This document shows, one piece after another, positions 49,121 through 59,122 of a stretch of DNA of 64,000 nt (its first letter is position 1; every line of letters begins with the position of its first letter). This stretch comes from an uncultured Flavobacteriales bacterium (GTDB lineage: Bacteria; Bacteroidota; Bacteroidia; Flavobacteriales_D; Sanyastnellaceae), in the NCBI GenBank assembly GCA_905478795.1, contig CAJQJX010000062.1:1-64000 (forward strand), given 5' to 3'. Below the pieces are notes generated by a model, which was not told where the DNA came from, ran no database searches, and saw only the letters and a list, made by a program, of their open reading frames with translations. Position numbers and translations under genes: made by a program.

Positions 49121-49864
49121 ATGTCAAATCAAGACCCTCCCCGCATTTTTGGTGGGAACAACACTTCTGGTTTTTCTTCTTCTGCTCCCATCGTCACCGA
49201 TGAGCGTGCATTCATGAATGGCGTCTTTGGTTGGATGGCGGGGGGACTTGCCATCACAGCTGCCATGGCCTGGTTCTTTGCCAGCAGTGGTGCCATCACC
49301 CTGCTCTACAACGAGATGGGAGGCATGAGCATGATGGGCTGGGTGGTCACCCTCGCTCCGTTGGGCTTCATCTTGGCCATGAATTTTGGGCTACAGCGCA
49401 TGAGTGCGGCATCACTTGCCTTGCTTTTTGTGGCTTTTAGTGCGACCATGGGCGCTTCGCTGAGCAGCGTCTTCTTGGTGTACAGCATGGGGAGCTTGAC
49501 ACAGGTCTTTGGGATCACCGCAGGCACTTTCCTTGTGATGTCCATCATTGGGTACACGACGTCTACAGACCTCAGCCGTTTTGGCAGCATGTTGATGATG
49601 GCCCTCGTGGGCATTTTGCTGGCGATGGTGGTCAATTGGTTCTTGGGGTCTTCGGCCCTTGATTTCGGTATCTCAGTGCTGGGGGTGTTGATTTTTACAG
49701 GCCTTATCGCATACGACACCCAAAAGCTGAAGCGGATTGCGGCTGGGGTGGAGTACGGCAGCGAACACGGTCGGAAGTTGGCCCTGCTCGGTGCTACCAG
49801 CCTCTACCTCGACTTCATCAACCTCTTTTTATTCTTGCTGCGCCTGCTTGGGCGCCGTGATTGA
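49121..49864 (+). CDS. Bax inhibitor-1 / YccA family membrane protein
   Basis: I start at the ATG at 49121 (247 residues). Seven hydrophobic helices are visible, with the family pattern VFGWMAGGLAITAAMAWF and a C-terminal GATSLYLDFINLFLFLLRLLGRRD. Bacterial members are pH-sensitive calcium-leak or stress-related inner-membrane proteins; the precise role here is unknown. Confidence 0.93.
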   Translation: MSNQDPPRIFGGNNTSGFSSSAPIVTDERAFMNGVFGWMAGGLAITAAMAWFFASSGAITLLYNEMGGMSMMGWVVTLAPLGFILAMNFGLQRMSAASLALLFVAFSATMGASLSSVFLVYSMGSLTQVFGITAGTFLVMSIIGYTTSTDLSRFGSMLMMALVGILLAMVVNWFLGSSALDFGISVLGVLIFTGLIAYDTQKLKRIAAGVEYGSEHGRKLALLGATSLYLDFINLFLFLLRLLGRRD

Positions 49865-49884
49865 GTTCAATGTGCACTCCATAG

Positions 49885-49914
49885 AAAAAGGCGGCCCCAC
49901 GAGGCCGCCTTTTT
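49885..49914. terminator. Bidirectional terminator
   Basis: AAAAAGGCGGCC and GGCCGCCTTTTT pair perfectly around CCACGA. The hairpin follows the BI-1 gene and precedes, in convergent orientation, the end of the deiminase gene. Confidence 0.9.
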
Positions 49915-49935
49915 CATGAGAAGGGTATGCCGCGA

Positions 49936-51756
49936 TCAGCGGACCATCAAGCGTTGCGACCAAGTGCCCCGTCCCTCGAGTTCCAGGTGCAACACATATG
50001 CGCCTGCAGTCAAGGGTGCAGCGTCCAAGAAGTACTTGGAGGTGCCTGCGGAAAATGAACCCTCGTGCAGTGTGAAGACCAGTCTCCCTGCTGCATCTCT
50101 CAGCACAAGCCGACCGGCAGCAGTGGTTTTGAGGTCAACCGGGATGCAGGTGATGGCGGAAGCTGGGTTGGGGAAAGCGGGTTGGAACCCGGCGAACCCT
50201 TGGGAACCGTCGAGGCCACTGATCACAACTTCGCCCACCCGGAACTGCCAGTAGCCCTCTGGAGCTGGCATGGGACGGTCTTGGACCTTGCCACTGACAG
50301 AGGCGCCTTGGATGTAATACTGCACCACCGTGTTTTCTGGCTGGGCGGGAATGTTCGCCACCCACATGTCATCCATGGAGGCGTCCATAGCGACCTCGTT
50401 GTAGTCGGTTTCGCCGGCGACCCGCCAAAACAGCTGGGTGCTTTCGATCCCGGAGCGGTGTTGAACCAAGGCCTCCACCGGGTAGGGGTTGACCGTGTCC
50501 TCGGTGTCATCCAGCGGCTGGTGGCTGATCAGCAAAGGGTCTTCCACGCCAACACTGTGGGTGATGCAGTGAATGGCACCACTGGCCGAGATGATTTGGT
50601 TGCAGTCGATGCCCACCACATTGTATCCGGGAAGTTCTCGCTCGTAGATGGCGATTGCAAGGGTGTCGAACTCTTCGTAATAGGTGGGAAGCAGGATGGT
50701 GTTGTTTACGAAAACCGAGTTGGTGTAGGTCATGTAGTTGCCGCCTTCATCGGGGAATCCACCGCCCCATCCGGGCTCTGGTGGAGACGGAATGCGCACC
50801 ACTTCAAAGGGGGTCCCCCACTTGCTGGTGTGATTGGAGAGCACGTATTCTAAGTTGGCTTCGATTTGGGGGCCGTCAGCCACGCCAGCAGGGTATTCTG
50901 CCATCAAAATGGTCTCCTCGTCGAGGAGCTTCATGTGCATATCGATGTGGTGAATCCCGTCGAAAGGCAGGTTCTCCATGCGCACATAGGTGTGCAGGCC
51001 CATGAAGTCGGCCAGGATGCCCTCGATCTCTTCCTCGTTTTGATCGGGGAATTGGGTGCCCCACCACGTTGCTCCTCCCGAGTTCTCATCTCCGATGAGG
51101 TTGGATGCGAAACCCATCCCAAAACCATCGCTCATGAAGTTGCCACCCGTATTCATCAAATCGTATGGTTCAGCAGTCGTTTCGTACAGGTCAATGCCCA
51201 TGTGATCGGCGATGACTTGCGGAGACACATCGTCGTCCGGACGGGGGCGATTGTAGAGCCAGTCGACGATGATCCGGTCGTCCACGCCGTTTCCATACAC
51301 GGTGTTCGGGCCGTAGTCTCGGATCCAGACCGTGTTGAGTGGAACCTCCAGGACGGTGATGTTGTCCATGGAAGCGGCGCCACCGCCATTGTTGTTCGAA
51401 GTGATATAGTCCTCCACGTAGGCGGCATCCTCAGTCAAGACAATGACTTCACATTCTTGAGCGGCATTGACCACGATTTGCTTCTCGATGGCGCTGTAAC
51501 CTTCCCAGCCGACGCAGAGGATTTCGATTTCCTCCCATTCTGCCATGGTGCGGAGATTGTCGAACTCCGGAGGGGTCGTTTCTCCGCGAGAGACCAAGGT
51601 CGGATAAGGATTGGCTTCATAGAAAGCGGCCTCTCGGGGATCGATATCGTGAGAGAGGGGGGTGTCAAAGCGTTGAGCTGAAGCAGAATATGCGGTCAGC
51701 ACTGCGCATGCAGCAAAGGCCGAGTGCAGCCAAGGGGAGTAATCTCGCAGGGTCAT
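49936..51756 (-). CDS. Secreted peptidylarginine/agmatine deiminase-family protein with T9SS tail
   Basis: I start at the ATG at 51756 (606 residues); the frame upstream extends past the preceding terminator. A signal peptide (LHSAFAACAVLTAYSASAQ) precedes a guanidine-modifying domain. IRDYGPNTV, GGNFMSDGFGMGF, IHHIDMHMKLLDEE and GAIHCITH (catalytic Cys) provide the Asp-His-Cys set of the PPAD/AgD family. The C-terminus (FQPAFPNPASAITCIPV, ending GTWSQRLMVR) is a classical type A T9SS sorting domain. It may citrullinate arginine in secreted or surface proteins, or cleave free agmatine; the two cannot be told apart here. Confidence 0.88.
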   Translation of the reverse strand: MTLRDYSPWLHSAFAACAVLTAYSASAQRFDTPLSHDIDPREAAFYEANPYPTLVSRGETTPPEFDNLRTMAEWEEIEILCVGWEGYSAIEKQIVVNAAQECEVIVLTEDAAYVEDYITSNNNGGGAASMDNITVLEVPLNTVWIRDYGPNTVYGNGVDDRIIVDWLYNRPRPDDDVSPQVIADHMGIDLYETTAEPYDLMNTGGNFMSDGFGMGFASNLIGDENSGGATWWGTQFPDQNEEEIEGILADFMGLHTYVRMENLPFDGIHHIDMHMKLLDEETILMAEYPAGVADGPQIEANLEYVLSNHTSKWGTPFEVVRIPSPPEPGWGGGFPDEGGNYMTYTNSVFVNNTILLPTYYEEFDTLAIAIYERELPGYNVVGIDCNQIISASGAIHCITHSVGVEDPLLISHQPLDDTEDTVNPYPVEALVQHRSGIESTQLFWRVAGETDYNEVAMDASMDDMWVANIPAQPENTVVQYYIQGASVSGKVQDRPMPAPEGYWQFRVGEVVISGLDGSQGFAGFQPAFPNPASAITCIPVDLKTTAAGRLVLRDAAGRLVFTLHEGSFSAGTSKYFLDAAPLTAGAYVLHLELEGRGTWSQRLMVR

Positions 51757-51800
51757 GTATGCAGGTTTCGGTGCGACAAGGTAACGCGGCCCCCAAGCAA

Positions 51801-51837
51801 AAGGTGGCCCAAGGACACAAGATCCAAGGGCCACCTT
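51801..51837 (-). terminator. Terminator for the TonB-domain gene
   Basis: AAGGTGGCCC and GGGCCACCTT pair across a 17-base loop, followed on the minus strand by TTTTGCTT. It lies between the TonB-domain gene stop and the deiminase start. Confidence 0.6.
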
Positions 51838-51854
51838 CTAAATGCGGGGCTGTT

Positions 51855-52277
51855 TTACAGCCTAAACATCACCGGAAGGGTGATCGTGGTTGCAATGGCC
51901 TTGCCTTCTTTGGTGGCAGGCGCCCAATTGGGCATGGCCATAGCGGCAGCGACTGCCGCGCTGTCCAAAGCGGGGTGCAATGACTCAATGACATGGGCGT
52001 TGGTCACGGCTCCTGATTCGGAAATCGTGAACTCAACAAACACCTTGCCTTCCACGCCATCCGCGCGGGCGGATTCGGGATAGGTCACTTGTCCAGCGAT
52101 GAAATTCATGACTTCGGCAGCGCCGCCAGGAAATTCTGCAGAGACCACTTCTGAAGTGGTATCCAGCGTTTCGTCTTGAGCGGTCTCGGCATCAGTGCCG
52201 CCTGCACAGCCTACGATTGAAGCGGTAAAAAAGGCACCAGCTACAAGGCCGGTAAGGGAACGGGTGAATCGGATCAT
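51855..52277 (-). CDS. Short lipoprotein with TonB C-terminal domain
   Basis: The 140-residue protein has a lipobox-like signal (GLVAGAFFTASIVGC) and a TonB C-terminal domain (YPESARADGVEGKVFVEFTI, VIESLHPALDSAAV). It lacks the transmembrane helix and proline-rich spacer of true TonB. It may therefore act as a periplasmic adaptor, contacting a TonB-dependent or ExbBD complex, rather than an energiser. This is inference. Confidence 0.8.
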   Translation of the reverse strand: MIRFTRSLTGLVAGAFFTASIVGCAGGTDAETAQDETLDTTSEVVSAEFPGGAAEVMNFIAGQVTYPESARADGVEGKVFVEFTISESGAVTNAHVIESLHPALDSAAVAAAMAMPNWAPATKEGKAIATTITLPVMFRL

Positions 52278-52295
52278 GTGCCGAAATTACGTGAA

Positions 52296-52979
52296 TCACA
52301 GGGCATTACATATGCCGGATAGGACTTCTTGTACCGCATTCACATCTACAACGTGACCGCCGGGAAAAGTGTGGTGGATCACTTTGTCGGCGGGACCATC
52401 AGCATCCAGCCACTCGCGCTTCGAGGATCGAAACCCCAATTCGACATCCAAAACGTAAGGGTCCTCCTCGCCTGCGATGAGGTGAAGGGTGGGGGCTTGG
52501 ACAAAGGCTTGCTTGTCTTTGGGCAGGTCCGGAGGGAGGACTCCGCTGTGGGCGACGATACTATGCCAAGACTGGGGCGGCCTTTGACCGAGGGCCAGCC
52601 AACGCAGGGCCGTAGCCACGCCTTGAGAAAAACCGAGCAAGACCTGGTGCCCTTGGGGCTGGTCGTTGTCAATATGCGTCCTCAAGGCGTCCAGAAAGGC
52701 CACGTAATCGTCGATGTCTGACAACCGGTCTTCCCGGGTCATCCAACTCGCGCCGACCCGTCCTGAGGTTCCTTTCAAGTAAAACCGGTGCCCACCTTCA
52801 GGAGCTACAACGTGCCAACCTGAGTCTGCAGCAGCTTGGAACTTGCGCACAAAGAACTGTGCCAGCTGTCCATAGCCATGCAGAACATAGAGTGTGCCCA
52901 AGGCCTCTGTGGGGGGAGGACCTGCCGTCCAGTAGCGCGCAGTTCGCGGCACAGTAAAGTGATGGGCCTCAGCTGCCAT
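52296..52979 (-). CDS. Alpha/beta hydrolase, phospholipase/carboxylesterase family
   Basis: I start at the ATG at 52979 (227 residues), sharing one base with the preceding stop. Motifs are YVLHGYGQ, the nucleophile elbow LLGFSQGVAT, AGEEDPYV (Asp), and FPGGHVVD (His), which complete a serine-hydrolase triad. It resembles cytoplasmic carboxylesterases and acyl-protein thioesterases; the substrate is unknown. Confidence 0.85.
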   Translation of the reverse strand: MAAEAHHFTVPRTARYWTAGPPPTEALGTLYVLHGYGQLAQFFVRKFQAAADSGWHVVAPEGGHRFYLKGTSGRVGASWMTREDRLSDIDDYVAFLDALRTHIDNDQPQGHQVLLGFSQGVATALRWLALGQRPPQSWHSIVAHSGVLPPDLPKDKQAFVQAPTLHLIAGEEDPYVLDVELGFRSSKREWLDADGPADKVIHHTFPGGHVVDVNAVQEVLSGICNAL

Positions 52980-53632
52980 CACCAGGTGAGGTTGAGTTCG
53001 GCCGACCCAAAGGCAGGACAAAATACCGAGTCTACAAAAAGGCCATCGGGTTGCCCGATCAATGCGACGTCAAGGTCGGCGCCCCAGGTCATCCACTGGT
53101 CGCCATGCATCAGACATTGCCAAGCCGAGTCTGCGCCAACCCCTTCGAGCAAGATTTGATCGGTCGGGCAGCAATCGCAGGGGAAATCTTCACCGAGGTT
53201 GAAGCGCACATTGTCTGTGGAGTCTTCGGGCGCTATGCTGGCGAGCTGAACGTGCAGCGTGCATACCGCGTGCAGTCCCACGGTCAAGTCAAAGGGCTCG
53301 TTGGGGTATAGATCCTCCGGATCTAAAATGCCCGCCGCTGGGAAGTGGTCTTGTGCCACCGCGGTCCAGCGCAGGCTGTAGCTGCTTTTTCGGGGGAAAG
53401 TCACAGCAAAGGCCCCCACAGCATCCGATGTCGCTTCGCCGACCACCGTCTCAGCTTGGAGGGCGCCGTCCTCTACCGCACGCTCAAAGAGGACAAATTC
53501 GGAATCGGATAAGGGCGATTGGGGCGCGATCGTAATGGCTTGACCGTCAATTCGGAGTTCCATGCCTCCATGGTCTCGCGCGCACCCCATCATCAGCACG
53601 GGCAGCATCCAACACAGTGCCCGCATGTTCAT
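52979..53632 (-). CDS. Putative lipoprotein, unknown
   Basis: The 217-residue protein has a lipobox (MLPVLMMGCAR) and a cysteine-rich mature chain (HAVCTLHVQL, FPCDCCPTD, DSVFCPAFG). I see no known domain. It is coupled to the helicase start by ATGA (53629-53632) and to the esterase by TGATG, so all three sit in one transcript. Surface or periplasmic location is inferred from the lipobox. Confidence 0.6.
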   Translation of the reverse strand: MNMRALCWMLPVLMMGCARDHGGMELRIDGQAITIAPQSPLSDSEFVLFERAVEDGALQAETVVGEATSDAVGAFAVTFPRKSSYSLRWTAVAQDHFPAAGILDPEDLYPNEPFDLTVGLHAVCTLHVQLASIAPEDSTDNVRFNLGEDFPCDCCPTDQILLEGVGADSAWQCLMHGDQWMTWGADLDVALIGQPDGLFVDSVFCPAFGSAELNLTW

Positions 53633-55944
53633 TTGATGATTTCCAGTTTGGCAAATTTCAGCAGCAGCTGTTTTTGCCCCGCCGAGGGAAAGAATACGGT
53701 GGCTTTGACATTGGGTGGGTTGCCCTCCAGTTTCAAGACCTTGCCTTTTCCAAACCGCACATGCTTGACTTCTGTACCCGGTTGAATTTCACCCGTGGCA
53801 GGCGAGGATGCGGCCGGCGACCCTGCGCCCCCCCCCTCGGTGACCTTGCGCATGCCTGGTCGAGGTGGGGCACTCGGAGCGCTGTTGCCACCAGCAGCAG
53901 GTTTGCGTCCAGAGGGCATGGGTTTGTAGAAGGAGGAGCGCGCCGAATTAAAATCGAAAGGTTCTGAACGCCGCGCATCGACCTTGGGAAGATTCAAGTA
54001 GCGCTCGTCGACCTCTTCTATAAAGCGAGAGGGTTCGTTCTGCATCAACTGCCCCCACCTGTAGCGGGTCAAGGCATAGCTCAAAGTGGCTTTTTTCTCG
54101 GCACGGGTGAGTGCCACATAAAACAACCGCCTTTCCTCTTCGAGCTCCTCACGGGTGTTGAGGGCCATCTGGCTCGGGAACAGGTTCTCCTCCAATCCGA
54201 CGATGTAGACGTTTGGGAATTCCAAGCCTTTGGCGGCATGGATGGTCATCATGGAGACTTTGTTGTCGTCGCCGTCGTCTTGGTCCGCGTCGGTCAGCAA
54301 GGCCACATCCACCAAAAAGTCGGCCATGGTGTTCACTGCATCGGGATTGGCAGGGTCGATTTGATCTGAAAACTCCTTCATGCCCGCTAGCAGTTCCTCG
54401 ACGTTTTCATAGCGGGCGACGCCTTCAGGAGTTTTGTCTTTGTGCAACTCCCGGAGCAATCCAGTGTGCTGGGCGATGTGGTGGCCCAGGTCAAAGGCAC
54501 TGGCCGTTTCTAGCTTGGTCGCAAAGCCCTCGATCATGGTGGCGAAGTCCTGCAGCTTGCCCCAAGCGGCGCCCTTGAGGTCTTCGGGCTTGCGCAAAGG
54601 GTCGCTCACAACCTGCCACAGCGCGCATTCATGATGCGCTGCAGCAACGGTCAACCGATCCATGGTGGTCTTCCCAATGCCTCGGGCGGGGTAATTCACC
54701 ACGCGCTTAAACCCTTCGTCATCGGTGGGGTTCGCCACCAGGCGGAAGTAGGAGATCAAGTCTTTGATTTCCTTCCGCTGATAGAAACTCAGGCCCCCAT
54801 AGATGCGGTAAGGCACATTGCGCTTGCGGAGTTGCTCCTCGAATGCCCGGCTTTGCGCATTGGTGCGATACAAAATCGCGAAGTCCTTGTTGTCGGCTTG
54901 CTCCCGGGAACGCGTGGTCAAGATGGCGTCTGCCACGAAGCTGCCCTCGTCGTTGTCACTCAGGGCTCGGTGCACATCGATTTTGTCACCCTCATCGTTG
55001 CCCGTCCAGACATCCTTTTGGATTTGGTCTTGGTTTTTGGCGATGACGGTATTGGCCGCCTCCACAATGTTCTTTGTGCTGCGGTAGTTCTGCTCGAGCT
55101 TGTAGACCACACAATCGGGGTAGTCCCGCTTAAAGTTGAGGATGTTCTGGATGTTGGCGCCGCGAAAACTGTAGATGCTCTGTGCGTCGTCACCCACCAC
55201 ACACACGTTTTCTCGTGCCGCTCCGAGTTGACGGATGATCATGTATTGGGCGAAGTTGGTGTCCTGATACTCGTCGACCATAATGAAGCCAAACTTCTGC
55301 TGATACTTGTGCAGGAGGTCGGGGAAGTCCCGCAAGAGCACATTGGTCTTAAAGAGGAGGTCGTCGAAGTCCATGGCCCCTGATCGCTGGAGCCGCGCAT
55401 CGTAGCCAGCATAGATTTCGGAAATTCTAGGGCGTCCGGCCTGGTGATCCTCACCCATGATGTCCGGATTCTGTGCGTAATCCGCAGGGCCGATCAAGTT
55501 GTTCTTGGCCCCTGAGATTCGATTGTGGATGGAATTGGGCTTGTAGAGTTTGTCGTCGAGCCCCAAGCCCTTGATCACATCCTTGATGACGCTTCTGCTG
55601 TCCTGGGTATCGTAGATGGTGAAGTTGGAGGGGTAATTGATGCGCTCACTTTCTATGCGCAGGATGCGGGCAAAAACACTGTGGAACGTCCCCATCCATA
55701 TGTTGCGCGCCTCTGCGTCTCCCACAATGCGGCCTATGCGGTCCTTCATTTCGCGGGCCGCTTTGTTGGTGAACGTGAGCGACAGGATCGAGAATGGGTC
55801 GACACCTTGGTCGATTAAATGCGCGATGCGATGCGTTAGAACGCGGGTTTTTCCAGAACCTGCTCCCGCCACAACCATCATCGGTCCTTCTACTTGTCCT
55901 GCAGCGGCCTTTTGCGCCTCATTCAATCCTTCCAACATCTCCAT
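53629..55944 (-). CDS. pcrA: UvrD/PcrA-family DNA helicase
   Basis: The 771-residue protein shows the superfamily 1 motifs: Walker A AGAGSGKTRVL, DEYQDTNFAQY, VGDDAQSIYSFRGANI, the LEQNYRSTKNI Arg segment, and TIHAAKGLEFPNVYIVGLEENLFPS. A PcrA-like low-complexity linker precedes a small C-terminal Tudor-like end (KHVRFGKGKVLKLEG). It acts in repair and in clearing replication or transcription blocks. It may serve with the alkyltransferase-like protein's excision pathway, but is distant from it. Confidence 0.95.
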   Translation of the reverse strand: MEMLEGLNEAQKAAAGQVEGPMMVVAGAGSGKTRVLTHRIAHLIDQGVDPFSILSLTFTNKAAREMKDRIGRIVGDAEARNIWMGTFHSVFARILRIESERINYPSNFTIYDTQDSRSVIKDVIKGLGLDDKLYKPNSIHNRISGAKNNLIGPADYAQNPDIMGEDHQAGRPRISEIYAGYDARLQRSGAMDFDDLLFKTNVLLRDFPDLLHKYQQKFGFIMVDEYQDTNFAQYMIIRQLGAARENVCVVGDDAQSIYSFRGANIQNILNFKRDYPDCVVYKLEQNYRSTKNIVEAANTVIAKNQDQIQKDVWTGNDEGDKIDVHRALSDNDEGSFVADAILTTRSREQADNKDFAILYRTNAQSRAFEEQLRKRNVPYRIYGGLSFYQRKEIKDLISYFRLVANPTDDEGFKRVVNYPARGIGKTTMDRLTVAAAHHECALWQVVSDPLRKPEDLKGAAWGKLQDFATMIEGFATKLETASAFDLGHHIAQHTGLLRELHKDKTPEGVARYENVEELLAGMKEFSDQIDPANPDAVNTMADFLVDVALLTDADQDDGDDNKVSMMTIHAAKGLEFPNVYIVGLEENLFPSQMALNTREELEEERRLFYVALTRAEKKATLSYALTRYRWGQLMQNEPSRFIEEVDERYLNLPKVDARRSEPFDFNSARSSFYKPMPSGRKPAAGGNSAPSAPPRPGMRKVTEGGGAGSPAASSPATGEIQPGTEVKHVRFGKGKVLKLEGNPPNVKATVFFPSAGQKQLLLKFAKLEIIK

Positions 55945-56023
55945 TATTCAAATGTAGCGGGATTGGGTTCCAACACATTGCAACTCTCCACCCCATGAAG
56001 TGAAATGAACTGCACAATTGTAT

Positions 56024-56054
56024 GTTGGAATTCCCGGCATTTCCCGTAGTTTTG
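56024..56054 (+). promoter_or_regulatory. Bacteroidota-type promoter of the ribosomal operon
   Basis: GTTG (56024-56027), 19 bases, and TAGTTTTG (56047-56054) match the TTG-N19-TAnnTTTG pattern. Transcription should start near 56061, leaving a leader of about 65 bases before rpsL. Confidence 0.8.
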
Positions 56055-56125
56055 CACCCCCGTTGAAAAATGGGGCAGTGGGCTATTTGTCCCTGAATGA
56101 TTGAAAACGACGCCATTAACAAGCA

Positions 56126-56500
56126 ATGCCGACGATCCAACAGTTGATCCGCAAAGGCCGTACGGACAAGGTTTACACCTCTAAGTCCGCAGCCCTCGAC
56201 TCATGTCCCCAACGCAGGGGCGTATGTGTCCGGGTCTACACGACCACGCCAAAGAAGCCGAATTCCGCAATGCGTAAAGTTGCCCGTGTGCGACTTACCA
56301 ACGGAAATGAGGTCAATGCCTATATCGGTGGAGAAGGCCACAACCTCCAAGAGCACAGCATTGTGCTCGTTCGCGGAGGCCGTGTGAAAGACTTGCCGGG
56401 TGTTCGTTACCACATTGTACGTGGTGCACTGGACACGGCAGGAGTAGAAGGCCGCAACCAGCGCCGCTCCAAGTACGGAACCAAGCGACCTAAGAAGTAA
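56126..56500 (+). CDS. rpsL: 30S ribosomal protein S12
   Basis: The 124-residue protein has [13 protein letters not shown] and [12 protein letters not shown], canonical S12 segments that shape the decoding centre. The Lys residue in TPKKPNS that is changed in streptomycin-resistant mutants is the wild-type Lys. It opens the str/S10 operon, with rpsG following six bases after its stop. Confidence 0.98.
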   Translation: MPTIQQLIRKGRTDKVYTSKSAALDSCPQRRGVCVRVYTTTPKKPNSAMRKVARVRLTNGNEVNAYIGGEGHNLQEHSIVLVRGGRVKDLPGVRYHIVRGALDTAGVEGRNQRRSKYGTKRPKK

Positions 56501-56506
56501 TCTGCC

Positions 56507-56974
56507 ATGCGCCGTAGACAAGCAAAAAAGCATCCGCTGATCCCGGATCCGAGGTTTAACGATACAGACGTAACGTATTTCGTGAACAACCTCATGCTCC
56601 AAGGCAAGAAGAGCACTGCCTTTGACATCTTCTATACCGCCATTGACAAAGTCACTGAGCGCACAGGAGAAGAAGGTTTGGAGCAGTGGAAGACCGCCGT
56701 TGAAGCTGTTACTCCAAATGTGGAGGTACGTAGCCGCCGTGTTGGTGGTGCGACTTTCCAGATCCCACATCCCATCCGTGACAGCCGCAAGCGCAGCATG
56801 GCCGTGAAGTGGATCATCAATTACGCACGCCTGCGCAACGAAAAGACAATGGCGGACCGCCTCGCGGCCGAAATCATTGCAGCCAACAAAGGAGAGGGGG
56901 CCACTTTCAAGAAGAAGGAGGACGTCCACCGCATGGCTGAGGCGAACAAAGCATTCTCCCACTTCCGTTTCTGA
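56507..56974 (+). CDS. rpsG: 30S ribosomal protein S7
   Basis: The 155-residue protein starts [17 protein letters not shown] and contains [20 protein letters not shown] and [19 protein letters not shown], the S7 core that binds 16S rRNA and contacts the E-site tRNA. In many bacteria S7 also represses this operon by binding its mRNA; no such site was identified here. Confidence 0.98.
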   Translation: MRRRQAKKHPLIPDPRFNDTDVTYFVNNLMLQGKKSTAFDIFYTAIDKVTERTGEEGLEQWKTAVEAVTPNVEVRSRRVGGATFQIPHPIRDSRKRSMAVKWIINYARLRNEKTMADRLAAEIIAANKGEGATFKKKEDVHRMAEANKAFSHFRF

Positions 56975-57006
56975 ATCCGACCCACCACCACACCACCTCC
57001 GAAATC

Positions 57007-59109
57007 ATGTCCAAAAGGGACCTCAATTTCACGCGCAACATTGGCATTATGGCCCACGTCGACGCTGGCAAGACCACCACGACGGAGCGCATTCTCTATT
57101 ACACGGGTATCTCACACAAGATTGGTGAGGTGCACGATGGTGCGGCCACTATGGACTGGATGGAGCAAGAGCAGGAGCGTGGCATCACGATTACTTCTGC
57201 TGCTACCACATGTTTCTGGCAGTTTGAGGATCAGGATTACAGAATCAACATCATCGACACCCCAGGTCACGTAGACTTTACCGTTGAGGTGGAGCGCTCG
57301 CTGCGGGTTTTGGACGGTGCTGTTGGATTGTTTTGCGCCGTGTCCGGCGTAGAGCCACAGTCAGAGACCAACTGGGGCCTGGCTGACAAGTACAAAGTCC
57401 CCCGCATCGGTTTCGTCAACAAGATGGACCGTTCCGGTGCTGACTTCTTCAATGTACTCGATCAAATTCGTGAGATGTTGGGTGCAAACCCCGTTCCACT
57501 GCAGGTGCCGATTGGCGCTGAAGACGACTTCACTGGCGTTGTGGACTTGCTCACCGGCAAGGCCATGGTTTGGAACGAGGATGATAAGGGGATGACGTTC
57601 ACCGAGATCCCTGTTCCAGCGGATTTGGTGGATGTAGTCGAAGAGTACCGCGGCAAGCTTGTCGAGTCTGTAGCAGAGCAGGACGACACCTTGATGGAGA
57701 AGTACTTCGAGGATCCAGACAGCATCACAGAAGCTGAAATGGTTTCTGCAATCCGTAAGGCGACCATCGCCATGGACATCACCCCAATGATGTGCGGCAG
57801 TGCATTTAAGAACAAGGGTGTGCAGACCATGCTCGATGCGGTCATGCGCTACTTGCCATCTCCGTACGACATCGGAGACATTGTGGGCATGAACCCGAAC
57901 AACGAGGAGGAGCAGGTGGTTCGCCACAGCGACCCTGAAGAGCCGTTCTCAGGTTTGGCGTTCAAGATTGCCACGGACCCCTTCGTAGGCCGTTTGTGCT
58001 TCGTACGCGCTTATTCTGGAATCCTTCCTGCTGGCTCGTACGTCAAGAACACACGTTCTGACAAAAAGGAGCGGATCAGCCGCATTTTCCAAATGCACTC
58101 CAACAAGCAGAATCCCATTGACCAGCTTGAAGCGGGTGACATTGGTGCTGTTGTCGGATTTAAGGATATCCGTACCGGAGACACTTTGTGTTCCGAAGGC
58201 CACCCCATCACTTTGGAGAGCATGACGTTCCCCGATCCGGTGATTGGTATTGCCATCGAGCCCAAGTCTCAGGCAGACATTGACAAATTGAGCAATGGCC
58301 TCTCCAAGCTTTCCGAAGAGGATCCCACCTTCCGTGTTCATACGGACGAAGACAGCGGTCAAACCGTGATTTCAGGTATGGGTGAGTTGCACTTGGACGT
58401 TCTCGTTGACCGCCTGCGTCGTGAGTTCAAAGTGGAGTGTAACCAGGGCCAGCCTCAGGTAGCATACAAGGAGGCCATCTTCAGTGAGGTCCGCCACCGT
58501 GAGGTTTACAAAAAGCAGTCAGGTGGTCGCGGTAAGTTCGCGGACATCATCATCAACATTGGACCTTCTCCAACTCCAGAGGAGGAGGGGCTCGTGTTCA
58601 AGAACTCCGTAAAGGGTGGAAACGTCCCCAAGGAGTTTGTTCCTTCAGTAGAGAAGGGATTCAAGGACGCGATGGTAACCGGTGTTCTCGCTGGATACCC
58701 CATGGACAGCATGTCTGTGGAGTTGTTGGACGGTTCGTTCCACGCAGTAGACTCCGACCAACTCTCCTTTGAGCTTGCAGCCAAGATGGCATACCGCAAC
58801 GCCATGAGGAGTTGTAACCCCAAGATTCTTGAGCCTATTATGTCTTTGGAGGTTCGCACCCCAGAAGCCAACATGGGTGATGTCATTGGTGACTTGAACA
58901 AGCGCCGTGGCATGGTCGAAGGCACCGACGAGCGCGGTGGTAAGACCATTATTAAGGCAAAAGTCCCCTTGAGTGAAATGTTTGGATATGTGACGGACCT
59001 GCGTACGCTGACCTCAGGTCGTGCGGACAGCAGCATGACGTTCAGTCACTATGCAGAAGCCCCGAACAACGTGTCCGAGGCAGTGATCGCAGAGTCTCAA
59101 GGCAAGTAA
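57007..59109 (+). CDS. fusA: Elongation factor G
   Basis: The 700-residue protein has the GTPase motifs [18 protein letters not shown] and NKMDRSGA, then the EF-G core with YKEAIF and the C-terminal [17 protein letters not shown]. It catalyses ribosomal translocation. It lies 32 bases after rpsG. No tufA follows, unlike the E. coli str operon; rpsJ comes directly after it. Confidence 0.98.
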   Translation: MSKRDLNFTRNIGIMAHVDAGKTTTTERILYYTGISHKIGEVHDGAATMDWMEQEQERGITITSAATTCFWQFEDQDYRINIIDTPGHVDFTVEVERSLRVLDGAVGLFCAVSGVEPQSETNWGLADKYKVPRIGFVNKMDRSGADFFNVLDQIREMLGANPVPLQVPIGAEDDFTGVVDLLTGKAMVWNEDDKGMTFTEIPVPADLVDVVEEYRGKLVESVAEQDDTLMEKYFEDPDSITEAEMVSAIRKATIAMDITPMMCGSAFKNKGVQTMLDAVMRYLPSPYDIGDIVGMNPNNEEEQVVRHSDPEEPFSGLAFKIATDPFVGRLCFVRAYSGILPAGSYVKNTRSDKKERISRIFQMHSNKQNPIDQLEAGDIGAVVGFKDIRTGDTLCSEGHPITLESMTFPDPVIGIAIEPKSQADIDKLSNGLSKLSEEDPTFRVHTDEDSGQTVISGMGELHLDVLVDRLRREFKVECNQGQPQVAYKEAIFSEVRHREVYKKQSGGRGKFADIIINIGPSPTPEEEGLVFKNSVKGGNVPKEFVPSVEKGFKDAMVTGVLAGYPMDSMSVELLDGSFHAVDSDQLSFELAAKMAYRNAMRSCNPKILEPIMSLEVRTPEANMGDVIGDLNKRRGMVEGTDERGGKTIIKAKVPLSEMFGYVTDLRTLTSGRADSSMTFSHYAEAPNNVSEAVIAESQGK

Positions 59110-59122
59110 TTAAGAGTATCAG

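Noticed and set aside
55949-55956. TACATTTG on the minus strand as a helicase promoter
   Set aside because: It is only four bases from the ATG at 55944 and has no -33 partner at 19 bases, so a functional promoter there would give an almost leaderless transcript; left unannotated.
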